From Qipengyuania_B sp965214525 (lineage in GTDB: Bacteria > Pseudomonadota > Alphaproteobacteria > Sphingomonadales > Sphingomonadaceae), in contig OZ243959.1 in the NCBI GenBank assembly GCA_965214525.1, forward strand, positions 1,550,001 to 1,614,000: a stretch of DNA of 64,000 nucleotides. The letters are read 5' to 3'. A program made the translations under genes and the position numbers. The notes under the pieces are model-generated. The model was not told the origin of the DNA. It was given only the letters and a program-made list of their open reading frames with translations, and searched no databases. Below, piece after piece: positions 1 to 9,635 of this stretch. Within the stretch, counting starts at the first letter, position 1, and each line of letters begins with the position of its first letter.

Positions 1-1284
1 AGCCTGGCTGCGACCGGTAGCTCCAATATCGCCATCCTCGTCCGGCTCGCCGACCGCATCGATGATAACCGGGATGGTTCTACCGACTTTTGCCTGCAGT
101 TTGGCGGCGCTTATGCGTTCGGTGACTTCCATCAACCGGGAGTAGCGTTCTTCTTTCACTCGTTCGGGTACGGGGTCGGGCAGATGGTTCGCCTGCGCGC
201 CGTCAACCGGTTCGAAGCGGAACGCACCAACCCGGTCCAGTTGCGCTTCTTCCAACCAATCGAGCAGATACCGAAAATCCGCTTCCGTCTCGCCGGGAAA
301 GCCAACCACGAAACTCGATCTGATCGCGATCGAGGGACAGATGGCGCGCCAGTTGCGCAAGCGCTCCAACACCTTCGCTTCGTTTGCCGGTCGCTTCATC
401 CGTTTGAGAACCGCCGGTGCTGCATGCTGAAAGGGAATATCGAGGTAGGGCGTCAACAAGCCTTCCGCCATCAGCGGAATAACCTGGTCGACATGCGGAT
501 AGGGGTAGACATAGTGAAGACGAACCCAGGGCGCCTGCCCCGCCGGGGTTCGCAACTGCCCCAGTTCGCGCGCAAGATCGGTCATATGCGCACGTACCTC
601 GCGCCCGTGCCATTGCCGCGGCTCGTGCCGGGTATCCACCCCGTAAGCTGAAGTGTCCTGACTGATGACAAGCAATTCCTGGGTTCCTGCGGCGACCAGC
701 TTCTCCGCCTCGCGCAGCACCGCATCTATCCGGCGGCTGGCCAGCTTTCCACGTAGTTGCGGGATGATGCAGAACGCACAGGAATGGTTGCAACCTTCGG
801 AAATCTTGAGGTAACTGTAATGGCGGGGCGTCAGCTTGATCATGTCAGCCGCGCTACCGTCATACCGGTCGAGCGGATCGGGTTGCGGGATGAGGTCGAT
901 GAACGGCCCTAACGATGGCGGGGCTGCGTGGTGTACGGCTTCGACCACCTGCTCGTATTGATGCGCGCCGGTGACGGCCAATACCTTGGGATGCGCCCTG
1001 CGGATCGCGTTCGCATCCTCCCCCATGCACCCCGTGACGATAACCCGCCCGTTCTCCGCAATCGCTTCGCCGATTGCAGCCATGCTCTCTTCCTTGGCGG
1101 AATCGAGGAAGCCGCACGTATTGACCAATACGACGCTTGCACCCGCATAATCGGGGCTCATCTCGTATCCGTCGGCTCGCAGTCGTGTCAGGATACGTTC
1201 GCTATCGACGAGCGCCTTGGGACAGCCGAGGCTGACCATGCCGACCCGGGGTGGCTGGGTGATTGTTCGAACAGCGTGAGACAT
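1..1284 (-). CDS. rimO: Ribosomal protein uS12 methylthiotransferase RimO (C-terminus beyond window)
   Basis: This is a radical-SAM enzyme that adds a methylthio group to the conserved aspartate of ribosomal protein S12 (known for the family). Reading leftward from ATG at 1284, the protein begins MSHAVRTITQPPRVG. It shows the N-terminal UPF0004 cluster-binding part (SLGCPKA with Cys21, then VNTCGF and GCMGED). The radical-SAM triplet CNHSCAFC follows, with Cys165, Cys169 and Cys172. The frame stays open to base 1, so the C-terminal TRAM region is cut by the window edge. The PKALVDSE run after the first cysteine favours RimO over MiaB. It is the last visible gene of a leftward run that includes the K+ channel, surE, serS and ptsP. 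Confidence 0.93.
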   Translation of the reverse strand, partial: MSHAVRTITQPPRVGMVSLGCPKALVDSERILTRLRADGYEMSPDYAGASVVLVNTCGFLDSAKEESMAAIGEAIAENGRVIVTGCMGEDANAIRRAHPKVLAVTGAHQYEQVVEAVHHAAPPSLGPFIDLIPQPDPLDRYDGSAADMIKLTPRHYSYLKISEGCNHSCAFCIIPQLRGKLASRRIDAVLREAEKLVAAGTQELLVISQDTSAYGVDTRHEPRQWHGREVRAHMTDLARELGQLRTPAGQAPWVRLHYVYPYPHVDQVIPLMAEGLLTPYLDIPFQHAAPAVLKRMKRPANEAKVLERLRNWRAICPSIAIRSSFVVGFPGETEADFRYLLDWLEEAQLDRVGAFRFEPVDGAQANHLPDPVPERVKEERYSRLMEVTERISAAKLQAKVGRTIPVIIDAVGEPDEDGDIGATGRSQA

Positions 1285-1341
1285 GATTTCCCACGCCCTA
1301 GCTGATTTGGCTGAACGATGCCAGAATATGTGCGCGACGCG

Positions 1342-2442
1342 TTATGGATGTCGCTCGTGCCCGTCTCCTTTGCGTTCGCCGCTCTCGGTCGGAACAATCT
1401 CGACAACCACGTCGCCTGCCATCAGGTTCGCGCATTCCTCTTCCCAGAAACCCAACACCTTTCCATCGCGATAGACTCGCAAGCCACGTCCGCCGGTGCG
1501 CAGGTTAGCGATCGAACATCCGCATTCCTCTGCCGTGATCTCGCGCTCGACCAATTGCACGCGGCCACTGACGGACGCCAGATCGGCCAGATAGTCAGCA
1601 ATATGCGCGCCCTTGGCACTGCCGGCCAGTAGCAGACCGGTAAACCGAACGGGATTGATCACGATATTGGCACCCGCCTGCCGGGCGAGCAACTCGTTGT
1701 CGTTGGCGCGCACCACGACGCTGATCGGCACGTTGGGGGCAAGATGCCGCACCGTCAGCACGATCAGGATCGACGTGTCGTCGCGGCCGGCCGAGACCAG
1801 CACGTTGCGCGCTTCCTTTATCCGCACCGCCTCCAACGTGTCGTCTCGCGAAGCATCGCCGACCATGACGTTGCACCCCAGCTTTTCGGCTTCGGCCAGC
1901 CGTTCCTCGCCGCCGTCGATGACCACGATACAACTGGGATCGGTACCGCGCTCGATCAGTTCGGCGACGCTTTGCGATCCCGATACGCCGTATCCCAAAA
2001 CCACGATATGGTCGGTTAGCTGCTCTTGGATCCGGGACATGCGCCATTGCTCCCATGTTCGCTTGATGATGAAATTGTAGGCCGTACCGACAAAGATGAA
2101 GAAAACGGCAAAGCGGATCGGGGTGACGATGATGGCCTCTACCATGCGCGCCCGGTCGCTGATCGGCGCGATATCGCCAAACCCCGTGGTGGTGACCGAA
2201 ATCATCGTGAAGTAGACGACATCGGAAAAGCTGACCTCGCCGTCGAGATTGTCGACCAGACCATCGCGATCCCACCAATGGATCATTACGACGATCATCA
2301 GCAGGAATATCGCCAATCCAAGGCGTATGCCAAGATCGCCCCATACCGGTACGCGAACAGCCCGGCGCAACGGCTGGAAGCTGGCCCCGCGTACGTGCCG
2401 TCCGGAACCGGGCCCGCTGGAACTGGAGCGATATTCGCTCAT
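1342..2442 (-). CDS. Two-TM potassium channel with RCK/TrkA-N domain
   Basis: Predicted K+ channel in the inner membrane. Residues 40-57 form a first transmembrane helix, a pore loop follows with the selectivity filter TTTGFGD (about residues 84-90), and a second helix covers about 111-126. Then comes a Rossmann-type RCK/TrkA-N domain with VLGYGVSGS at about 148-156 and a C-terminal ligand-binding RCK-C part. The length of 366 aa fits MthK/Kch-like prokaryotic channels. GFGD rather than GYGD is a common filter variant. The start overlaps the stop of surE by 4 bp (ATGA), so translation is probably coupled. The gating ligand cannot be told from sequence. Confidence 0.88.
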   Translation of the reverse strand: MSEYRSSSSGPGSGRHVRGASFQPLRRAVRVPVWGDLGIRLGLAIFLLMIVVMIHWWDRDGLVDNLDGEVSFSDVVYFTMISVTTTGFGDIAPISDRARMVEAIIVTPIRFAVFFIFVGTAYNFIIKRTWEQWRMSRIQEQLTDHIVVLGYGVSGSQSVAELIERGTDPSCIVVIDGGEERLAEAEKLGCNVMVGDASRDDTLEAVRIKEARNVLVSAGRDDTSILIVLTVRHLAPNVPISVVVRANDNELLARQAGANIVINPVRFTGLLLAGSAKGAHIADYLADLASVSGRVQLVEREITAEECGCSIANLRTGGRGLRVYRDGKVLGFWEEECANLMAGDVVVEIVPTESGERKGDGHERHP

Positions 2443-3203
2443 GCACCAAACCGCTCGGCCAACCGCTGCAACGAAGCATGGTGCGTGAAGTCCAGTTGCA
2501 AGGGCGTGACCGCGATATACCCATCATCGATGGCTTCCAGATCGGTCCCGTGATCCAGCGTATGCTCGATTGCCTGCAAGCCGAACCAATAATAGGGATG
2601 CCCGCGCGGGTCATGACCCTTGACGACCGAGCCGCGCGAATAATCGTGAAATCCCTGCCGCACGACGCGGATCCCTGCGACATCGTCCGCCGCAACGGGC
2701 GGGAAGTTCACGTTGATCAGCGTGCGGTCGGAGAACGTCAGGTCGAGCAACGGCCTTATGACCTTCGCGCCCCACGCCAACGCGGTATCGAACGGCACCG
2801 CCCCCCCCTGGCTCTGCTTGGCATAGACCTGGCTCAGTGCAATGGATTTGATGCCTGCCAAGGCACCTTCGATGGCCGCCGATACCGTGCCCGAATAGGT
2901 GACGTCGTCGCCCAAATTGGCCCCGCGATTGACGCCAGACAGTATCAAATCGGGCGGCGCATCCATGACTTCGCGCAATGCCAGCATGACCGAATCGGTC
3001 GGCGTGCCAGCGACGGAAAAGCGACGCTCGTGATACTGGCGTAAACGCACCGGGTGGTTCAAGGTCAGCGAATGCCCCGCCCCGGACTGTTCTTCGGCCG
3101 GGGCGCACACCCAGATATCGTCGCTCAGCGGAGCGGCGATCTGTTCGAGCGCGGCAAAGCCCGGCGCGTGGATGCCATCGTCATTCGTCAGCAGGATACG
3201 CAT
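2439..3203 (-). CDS. surE: 5'/3'-nucleotidase SurE
   Basis: Cytosolic metal-dependent nucleoside-monophosphate phosphatase linked to stationary-phase survival. The protein starts MRILLTNDDGIHAPG, giving the metal-binding Asp8-Asp9 pair, and continues with SGVNRGANLGDD containing the further metal-ligand Asn. At 254 aa it has the usual family length. A longer frame opens upstream inside serS, but the MRILLTNDDG start at 3203 is the conserved N-terminus and its ATG overlaps the serS stop codon (ATGA). The gene is therefore translationally chained between serS and the K+ channel. The serS-surE order is common in alphaproteobacteria. Confidence 0.95.
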   Translation of the reverse strand: MRILLTNDDGIHAPGFAALEQIAAPLSDDIWVCAPAEEQSGAGHSLTLNHPVRLRQYHERRFSVAGTPTDSVMLALREVMDAPPDLILSGVNRGANLGDDVTYSGTVSAAIEGALAGIKSIALSQVYAKQSQGGAVPFDTALAWGAKVIRPLLDLTFSDRTLINVNFPPVAADDVAGIRVVRQGFHDYSRGSVVKGHDPRGHPYYWFGLQAIEHTLDHGTDLEAIDDGYIAVTPLQLDFTHHASLQRLAERFGA

Positions 3204-4483
3204 CAGTCGGCCTGTTCCAATCGCGTGACGCCGCCCATGTAAGGCTGCAGGATGTCGGGAACTACCACCCCGCCCCCAGCATCCTGATAGTTCTCCAGCA
3301 CCGCCACCAAAGTTCGCCCGACCGCAAGGCCAGAGCCATTCAGGGTATGCACGAATTCGGTTTTCTTCGCCCCTTCCGGCCGGTACCGCGCATTCATCCT
3401 CCTTGCCTGGAAATCCCCGCAATTCGAGATCGAACTGATTTCGCGATAAGTGTCCTGCCCGGGCAGCCACACCTCGAGATCATAGGTCTTTCGTGCCGTG
3501 AACCCCATATCGCCGGTGCATAGCAGCATCGTCCGGTAAGGCAGATCAAGGGCGCGCAGGATGTCCTGGGCGCAGCGCAACATCCGATCGTGTTCGGCTT
3601 CGCTGTCTTCAGGACGAACGATCGATACCAGTTCGACCTTTTCGAACTGGTGCTGGCGGATGAAGCCGCGCGTGTCCTTTCCTGCGGCCCCGGCTTCGGA
3701 ACGAAAACAGGGCGTCAGGGCGGTCAGCCGGATGGGCAACGCCGCCTCTTCGATGATCTGTTCGCGCACCGAATTGGTAAGGCTGACTTCGGCGGTAGGG
3801 ATCAGCCAACGGCCATCGGTAGTCTGAAAATTGTCCTCGGCGAACTTGGGTAACTGCCCCGTGCCGAACAACGCAGCGTCGCGCACCAGCAAGGGCGGTG
3901 CGCATTCGGTAAATCCATGCTCGCTCACCTGTCGATCGAGCATGAATTGCCCAAGTGCCCGATGCAAACGGGCCATATCTGCGCGAAGAAACGTGAACCT
4001 CGCCCCCGATATCCGCGCGCCGGTTTCAAAATCCATTCCGAGCGCAGGAGCAATATCGGCGTGTTCTTTCGGTTTGAAACCTAGCGCGCGCCGCTCTCCC
4101 CAGCGCGACAGTTCGACGTTGTCATTCTCATCGGCACCGTCCGGCACGTCATGCGCAGGAATGTTCGGATATGCAGCAAGAAGCGCATTCAATTGCGCGC
4201 TCGACCGCCGCTCTGCCTCTTCCAACGCCGGCATCGACAGCTTGAGTTCAGCAACCTCGCGCTTGAGCCTGTCGGCTTGGGCGGTGTCGCCAGCGGCAAT
4301 CGCCCGGCCGACAGCTTTCGAGACGTCGTTGCGATGGTTCTGCTGTTCCTGAAGTCGCGTGGCGATTTGCCGCCGCTCCGTATCCATGCCGACGATGGCC
4401 GCTCCGGCTGGCGCGATCCCCCTGCGCGCCAATCCGGCATCGAACAGGGGCGTGTCTTCTCTTATCGCTTTCACATCGTGCAT
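3203..4483 (-). CDS. serS: Serine--tRNA ligase
   Basis: Class II aminoacyl-tRNA synthetase that charges tRNA-Ser in the cytosol. The 426 aa protein starts MHDVKAIRED, as SerRS proteins do. It carries the N-terminal helical-hairpin tRNA-binding arm (about residues 30-100, rich in Lys/Glu). Motif 2 is TPCFRSEAGAAGKDTRG, with the loop that contacts the acceptor stem. Motif 3 is GSGLAVGRTLVAVLENYQ near the C-terminus. The stop codon overlaps the surE start. About 109 bp separate it from ptsP upstream; I see no separate gene in that gap. Confidence 0.97.
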   Translation of the reverse strand: MHDVKAIREDTPLFDAGLARRGIAPAGAAIVGMDTERRQIATRLQEQQNHRNDVSKAVGRAIAAGDTAQADRLKREVAELKLSMPALEEAERRSSAQLNALLAAYPNIPAHDVPDGADENDNVELSRWGERRALGFKPKEHADIAPALGMDFETGARISGARFTFLRADMARLHRALGQFMLDRQVSEHGFTECAPPLLVRDAALFGTGQLPKFAEDNFQTTDGRWLIPTAEVSLTNSVREQIIEEAALPIRLTALTPCFRSEAGAAGKDTRGFIRQHQFEKVELVSIVRPEDSEAEHDRMLRCAQDILRALDLPYRTMLLCTGDMGFTARKTYDLEVWLPGQDTYREISSISNCGDFQARRMNARYRPEGAKKTEFVHTLNGSGLAVGRTLVAVLENYQDAGGGVVVPDILQPYMGGVTRLEQAD

Positions 4484-4592
4484 CGCGTGCGCCTATGCCT
4501 CAACCCGGGCAATTTCCAAAGGGAGAAGCACGCCTCTTGCAGAAAACGGCAGCGTGCCGATCGACGATATCGTGCGGCACTGCGTCGCCGTA

Positions 4593-6863
4593 TTAATCCA
4601 GTTCGATCGCATGGTCTTCCGCCCATGTCGCAAGCGCATTGCGCGTGCTCTCTGGCGGACTGGACAGCGTATCACGCATGAATTGCTGCAGTTCCGCAAG
4701 ATCGATCTTGCGCACCAATTCCTTTATCGGACCCACGGCCGCGGGCGTGATCGACAGCCTTCGAACACCAAGCCCGATGAGCGCCAGAGCTTCCAGCCGA
4801 CGCCCGCCCATCTCACCGCATACCCCCACGTCGATCGGGTAAGCGCGCGCGGTCGTGACAACCCGGTCGAGGAACCGCAGGATCGCAGGACTTAGCCAAT
4901 CGTAACGCTCGGCAAGCTTCGGGTTGGCGCGATCGGCTGCGAACAGAAACTGGGTTAGATCGTTCGTTCCGATGGAGATGAAATCGACCTGTGGCAGGAA
5001 TTCGGGCAACATCTCGGCTAGCGCAGGGACTTCGAGCATGGCGCCGAACCGAATGGCCTTGGGCATGCGCTTTTGCCGCCGGCGCAGCAATTCGACCTGA
5101 CCATCGAACATCTGTTTTGCCGCCTGGAACTCCCACGGCTCGCTCACCATCGGAAACATCACGTTGAGCACCCGACCCCCAGCCGCCTCGATCAACGCCC
5201 GGGCTTGCACCTTCATCAATCCGTCGCGTTCAAGCGCCAGCCGCAAGGCGCGCCACCCCATCGCCGGGTTCTCGTCATCGTTGGCGCTGTCGGAGCGCAG
5301 GTAGGGGACCATCTTGTCGCCGCCGATATCCACCGTGCGAAAGATGACCGGCCTGTTTCCTGCCGCTTCCAAGACATCTCGGTAAAGGCGGGTCTGCCGT
5401 TCGCGTTGCGGCAGGGAAGCGGACACCAGGAACTGGAACTCGGTACGAAACAGGCCGATTCCGTCGGCGCCTGTAAGGTTCAGTGCCGAAATATCGTCGC
5501 GCAGGCCCGCATTCATCATCACTTCGATGCGGGTGCCGCAGCGGGTAAACGGCTCGACGTCCCGCATCTTGGCATAGGCCGCCTGACGTTCGCGATACTT
5601 GGCCGAGCGGGCATCGAACGCATCAATCGTGGCCGGGGAGGGCCTGACCGTGACAGCCCCCTGATCGGCATCGAGCACCAACTCGTCACCGTCCCGCAGC
5701 CGTCCGCGCAACGGCCCAGTCCGGCCAAGAACGGGAATTCCCATCGCGCGCGCGACGATCACGACGTGCGCTGTAAGGGAGCCTTCCTCGAGAATGACCC
5801 CGGTTAGGCGTCGACGATCATATTCGAGCAGTTCCGCCGGTCCCAAGTTGCGCGCGATCAGGATCGAGGAGCGTTTCAATCCGGTCTTGGCCGCGGTCCC
5901 AAGCTGCCCCGAAACGATCCGCAAGAGCCTGTTGGACAGATCCTCCAGGTCGTGCATCCGGTCCGCCAACAAAGGATCGTCGATTTCCCGCATCCGCATG
6001 CGCGTGCGCTGCTGCACCCGCTCGATCGCCGCCTCGGCCGTCAACCCGGTATCGATGGCTTCGTTGATCCGCCGCGACCAGCCCTCGTCGTACGCGAACA
6101 TGCGATACATCTCGAGCACTTCGTCATGCTCCCCGCCCGAGCCGAATTCGACCTCGCGCGACATGGCGTCGATCTGTTCGCGCATCCGGTCGAACGCACG
6201 GTACACGCGCTGCCGCTCCGCTTCGATGTCCTCGGCCACGACATGTTCTATGGTGACACGGGGCTGATGAAAGACGGCATGCCCATGCGCCAGCCCTCGC
6301 ACCAGCGACAGCCCGTGCACCACTTCCGGGGCGGCATTGGCCTTGGCAGCCGCAAGGGCCTCCTCTTCGTCGACCAGTTCGTTGTGAGCGATCAGTTCCG
6401 ACAGGACCATCGCGGTGGTCTGCAAAGCTTCGACTTCAACGTCGTCGTATTGCCGAGGATCGACATGCTGAACGCACAATACCCCAACCGCGCGTTCGCG
6501 ATAGACGATCGGCACTCCCGCGAACGAGTGGAACTTCTCCTCGCCCGTTTCGGGAAGGTAGAGGAAGTTGGGATGGCTGCGTGCCTCTGCAAGGTTCAAG
6601 GTCTCGACATCGTCGGCGATGGTACCGGTCAAACCTTGCCCGATGGCCATCCGCGTCACATGCACCGCGCTCTGGTTCAAACCGCGGGTCGCAAACAGTT
6701 CGAGCATGCCCTCGCGCAGCAGGTAGATCGAGCAGACTTCGCTATCGAGGCTTTCGCCGACCAGATCCACCACGGCATCGAGCTTGCCCTGCGCGTGCAA
6801 CCGCGAAGCCATCAGTTCGTGCATTCCCAGCAGGATCGATCGGGCCGCGTCCTTGGCACTCAT
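4593..6863 (-). CDS. ptsP: Phosphoenolpyruvate--protein phosphotransferase PtsP (EI-Ntr)
   Basis: First enzyme of the nitrogen-type PTS: it autophosphorylates with PEP and passes phosphate to NPr, a regulatory rather than sugar-import chain. Domain order over 756 aa: GAF domain (about 1-165), the PEP-utiliser N-terminal helical domain, the swivelling phospho-His domain with TAHVVIVAR (active His at about residue 366), and the C-terminal PEP-binding TIM barrel with FISIGTNDLTQF. The N-terminal GAF domain distinguishes PtsP from sugar-PTS EI. No NPr or EIIA-Ntr gene is nearby. The start codon ATG at 6863 is consistent with the conserved MSAKDAARSIL beginning. Confidence 0.95.
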   Translation of the reverse strand: MSAKDAARSILLGMHELMASRLHAQGKLDAVVDLVGESLDSEVCSIYLLREGMLELFATRGLNQSAVHVTRMAIGQGLTGTIADDVETLNLAEARSHPNFLYLPETGEEKFHSFAGVPIVYRERAVGVLCVQHVDPRQYDDVEVEALQTTAMVLSELIAHNELVDEEEALAAAKANAAPEVVHGLSLVRGLAHGHAVFHQPRVTIEHVVAEDIEAERQRVYRAFDRMREQIDAMSREVEFGSGGEHDEVLEMYRMFAYDEGWSRRINEAIDTGLTAEAAIERVQQRTRMRMREIDDPLLADRMHDLEDLSNRLLRIVSGQLGTAAKTGLKRSSILIARNLGPAELLEYDRRRLTGVILEEGSLTAHVVIVARAMGIPVLGRTGPLRGRLRDGDELVLDADQGAVTVRPSPATIDAFDARSAKYRERQAAYAKMRDVEPFTRCGTRIEVMMNAGLRDDISALNLTGADGIGLFRTEFQFLVSASLPQRERQTRLYRDVLEAAGNRPVIFRTVDIGGDKMVPYLRSDSANDDENPAMGWRALRLALERDGLMKVQARALIEAAGGRVLNVMFPMVSEPWEFQAAKQMFDGQVELLRRRQKRMPKAIRFGAMLEVPALAEMLPEFLPQVDFISIGTNDLTQFLFAADRANPKLAERYDWLSPAILRFLDRVVTTARAYPIDVGVCGEMGGRRLEALALIGLGVRRLSITPAAVGPIKELVRKIDLAELQQFMRDTLSSPPESTRNALATWAEDHAIELD

Positions 6864-6911
6864 ACTGGCGGGTTACAGCAATCCCAAGCTATTGCAAAAA
6901 ACGCAGGTGAC

Positions 6912-7067
6912 CTAGATCGCGGCCAATTCCTGCTTGATGAGAAGCTTGGCGCGTTTCAACTGCTTGATCCGGCTATCGTCTGGTGCCGGCCGGCTTTGCT
7001 CGTCGTGTAATTGCCGGTCTATCCCGGCGTGTTTGGTTGCCAGTGCATGTGCGTGAGACGATTGCAT
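6912..7067 (-). CDS. YdcH/DUF465 family small protein
   Basis: Small 51 aa protein, helical and charged, of the DUF465 (YdcH) type, starting MQSSHAHALATKH and ending LIKQELAAI. The family has no firmly established function; members are short coiled-coil proteins. I chose ATG at 7067 because AGGAG lies 7 nt upstream of it. A longer frame to 7121 adds residues unlike the family. It lies just upstream of ptsP in the same direction and divergently from another DUF465-like gene at 7250. Confidence 0.75.
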   Translation of the reverse strand: MQSSHAHALATKHAGIDRQLHDEQSRPAPDDSRIKQLKRAKLLIKQELAAI

Positions 7068-7249
7068 CGCGTTCTCCTGTTCCGGGGCCACATCTTCCAC
7101 GACTCGCGAACGCAGGGTCACAGAGCCGTTCCGGACATGCTAATCACATCGTTTCCATCATGCGAAGGGAATACTAAGGGGTTCGCGCCGATACCTTTCA
7201 GGGACGCGACGAACGGACCCCGCACGTAATCCATAAGGACAAGCGATAC

Positions 7250-7459
7250 ATGGAAGACGACGCATTGCGCAAACGGCTGGCGATCTTGCAGGTCGAGCAT
7301 CGCGACCTGGACGTGGCGATCGGTGCCCTTGCCGACGCGCGTGAAACGCACGGATATACCGATCAATTGCAACTGGCTCGATTGAAGAAGCGCAAGCTGC
7401 AATTGCGCGATCAGATGCATGCCATCCAGGATGAGCTGATACCCGATATCATTGCGTAA
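7250..7459 (+). CDS. YdcH/DUF465 family small protein
   Basis: A 69 aa, strongly charged, helical protein. Its pattern LKKRKLQLRDQMHAIQDELIP near the C-terminus resembles the DUF465 signature RLKKEKLALKDEI. AAGGAC at 7235-7240 is a suitable ribosome-binding site. It is divergent from the DUF465 gene at 6912-7067, with about 180 bp between the two starts, so the two may share a control region. The function is unknown. Paired DUF465 genes are often seen in sphingomonads, so they may form a hetero-oligomer, but that is inference. Confidence 0.75.
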   Translation: MEDDALRKRLAILQVEHRDLDVAIGALADARETHGYTDQLQLARLKKRKLQLRDQMHAIQDELIPDIIA

Positions 7460-7615
7460 ATCGGAAATTAGCTGGCCCGATATGAAACACCTCCCTGCCA
7501 TTGGTGGTGGTCTTCGCCAAGGTAGTGTCCCGTTTGAGCACGGTGAGGAACATCTTCCGCGAAGGGCGCTGCGGGTAGCTAGCTTTGTGACGTCAACCGA
7601 CCTATTTTGATCGAC

Positions 7616-8113
7616 ATGGAGACCCGCGCGCCCGCAACCGCCTCAGACGAATTAACGTCGCAGGTCGTCGAAGAACTATATGCCGAGGCACTGGTGCTGG
7701 CGGACGACGTTCGCCTGGCCTTCGATACGTCGAAGCTCGATCGGAACGGGATGACGGCGGCGCCGGAACAAGTCGCGCTGTCGATCGAAGGCTTGCGCAC
7801 CACGACCCGGGTAATGCAAATGCTGGGATGGCTCTTGAACCAGCGCGCCTACTTTGCCGGGGAACTCAATCATTCCCAACTCCAGCGCCATGGCAATCTT
7901 CCATCCGACAGGCCGTCAGAACCGGAGCAGGCTGCGGCGCTGCCCGAACCGGTGCGTCTGCTGATACAGGAAACGGAACGGCTGCATGCCAGGATTGCGC
8001 GGCTCGATCGCCAGCAGCGCGAACCGCGGCAAGCGGGTGGAACGAGCGTGTCGGCATTGCACAAGCGGCTGGAACTGGCTTTCGGTCACGGACCGAACCG
8101 CCGCCGCGCCTGA
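7616..8113 (+). CDS. DUF1465 / RcdA-like protein
   Basis: Helical cytosolic protein of about 165 aa. The block EELYAEALVLADDVRLAFD followed by a helix with LRTTTRVMQMLGWLLNQRA matches the DUF1465 family, which includes RcdA, a Caulobacter adaptor that helps ClpXP degrade CtrA at the cell-cycle transition. An adaptor role here is therefore inferred from the family. The C-terminal third is Gln/Arg-rich and probably flexible. I chose ATG at 7616; a TTG at 7607 is also in frame. No strong ribosome-binding site is visible for either. The gene converges on glpK with no spacer. Confidence 0.8.
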   Translation: METRAPATASDELTSQVVEELYAEALVLADDVRLAFDTSKLDRNGMTAAPEQVALSIEGLRTTTRVMQMLGWLLNQRAYFAGELNHSQLQRHGNLPSDRPSEPEQAAALPEPVRLLIQETERLHARIARLDRQQREPRQAGGTSVSALHKRLELAFGHGPNRRRA

Positions 8114-9586
8114 TCACACCTTTGCGATCGCTACATCCCACGCAGCTTTCCGGCGCTGACGCTCTTCGTGCGGCATCGTCGCGTCGAACCGCGTTACCTT
8201 GGACGACATGGACCGCGCGGCTTCCGGAAGAGTAGCGTAAATACCGGCGCCAACAGCCGCGAGCATGGCGGCACCCAATGCCGTCGTCTCGATATTGGCA
8301 GGTCGTTCCACCGGCAGATCGAGCATGTCGGCGATATCCTGCGCCATCCAGTCGTTTGCGCTCATGCCGCCATCGATCCGAAGTTTCTTCCACGTGGAAC
8401 CGTCGGCCGCAAACGCATTTGCCAGGCTAAGCGTCTGATGGGCCATCGCCTCCAGCGCGGCGCGTGCTATCTCCGCCTTGCCCGCGCCAAAGCTCAGCCC
8501 CCGGATGAGGCCGCGCGCCTCGGGCTGCCAATACGGTGCGCCCATGCCCGACCACGCAGGTACGATGACGACACCCCTGGTATCGGGTATAGAACGCGCC
8601 AAAGCCTCGGTTGTCGCGGCGGCGTCGATGATGCCCAGGCTGTCCCTAAGCCATTGCACCAGACTTCCTGCGGTGAAGATCGATCCTTCGAGGGCATAAT
8701 GCCGCTCTGCGTGAAGCTGGTATAGCACCGTCGCCAGCAGCCGGTTGTCGGACGTGGGCGCTTGTGCCCCTGTATTTGTCAGGATGAACGCACCGGTGCC
8801 ATAGGTCGCCTTGGTCTGCCCGCGCTCCAGGCAGTCTTGCCCGATCGTGGCAGCTTGCTGATCCCCGGCGATGCCTGCGATGGGGATTGGCGCACCGAAC
8901 AATCCGGTGCTGGCTGTGCCTAACTCTCCAGCGCTATCGATGATTTGCGGCAAGGCCGATCGTGGTACGTCGAACAGGTCGCACAGCCCGCCGTCGAACG
9001 CGTGTCCGTCAAGCGGCAACAGGCAAGTGCGGGAGGCGTTGCTGGCATCCGTCACGAAAGCGCCGCCCGTCAGGTTGAACATCAGCCAGCTATCGACCGT
9101 TCCCATAGCAAGGTGCCTCGCTATCGAGGCATCGCGAACCGCAGGTTCGTTCTCCATCAGCCAGTTCATCTTCGTAGCCGAGAAATACGGGTCGAACAGC
9201 AACCCGGTCCGCCGTTGCACGTCGGGCTCCAGACCGGCCGCTCGCAACCTGTCGCACTGGTCAGCCGTTCGGCGATCCTGCCAGACGATCGCATTTGCCA
9301 AGGGCGCGCCCGTTCGCCTGTCCCAGGCGATCACCGTTTCCCGCTGATTGGCGATGCCTATCGCGCCGATGCGGTCCGCCCCGCCGGCCCGCTTTATCAT
9401 TGCCCGCGCGCAGCTGATGGTCTTGTCCCGAATTTCTGCAGCATCCTGCTCCACCCACCCGGGCTTGGGGTGATGCTGTGTCAATGGCTCCTGCGTGCTG
9501 CCGACAGCCTGCCCTGCAGGCGTGAACAGCAAGGCGCGGGTGGACGTCGTGCCGGCGTCGAGGACCAGGATCGCGCGGTCGGACAT
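8114..9586 (-). CDS. glpK: Glycerol kinase
   Basis: Phosphorylates glycerol to sn-glycerol 3-phosphate with ATP in the cytosol. The 490 aa length and FGGY-family landmarks fit: N-terminal phosphate-binding LDAGTTSTRALLF, substrate-binding GWVEQDA and NQRET, ATP-site GDQQAATIGQ and KATYGTGAFIL, and C-terminal RIDGGMSANDW. No glycerol facilitator, GlpD or GlpR gene is adjacent, so the kinase stands alone here. The gene ends one base after the stop of the DUF1465 gene, so the two converge. Confidence 0.96.
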   Translation of the reverse strand: MSDRAILVLDAGTTSTRALLFTPAGQAVGSTQEPLTQHHPKPGWVEQDAAEIRDKTISCARAMIKRAGGADRIGAIGIANQRETVIAWDRRTGAPLANAIVWQDRRTADQCDRLRAAGLEPDVQRRTGLLFDPYFSATKMNWLMENEPAVRDASIARHLAMGTVDSWLMFNLTGGAFVTDASNASRTCLLPLDGHAFDGGLCDLFDVPRSALPQIIDSAGELGTASTGLFGAPIPIAGIAGDQQAATIGQDCLERGQTKATYGTGAFILTNTGAQAPTSDNRLLATVLYQLHAERHYALEGSIFTAGSLVQWLRDSLGIIDAAATTEALARSIPDTRGVVIVPAWSGMGAPYWQPEARGLIRGLSFGAGKAEIARAALEAMAHQTLSLANAFAADGSTWKKLRIDGGMSANDWMAQDIADMLDLPVERPANIETTALGAAMLAAVGAGIYATLPEAARSMSSKVTRFDATMPHEERQRRKAAWDVAIAKV

Positions 9587-9635
9587 CGTTTCTCCTTACC
9601 TGAAGGCAGATGACATGGCCCGTTAAAGCCCCCAT

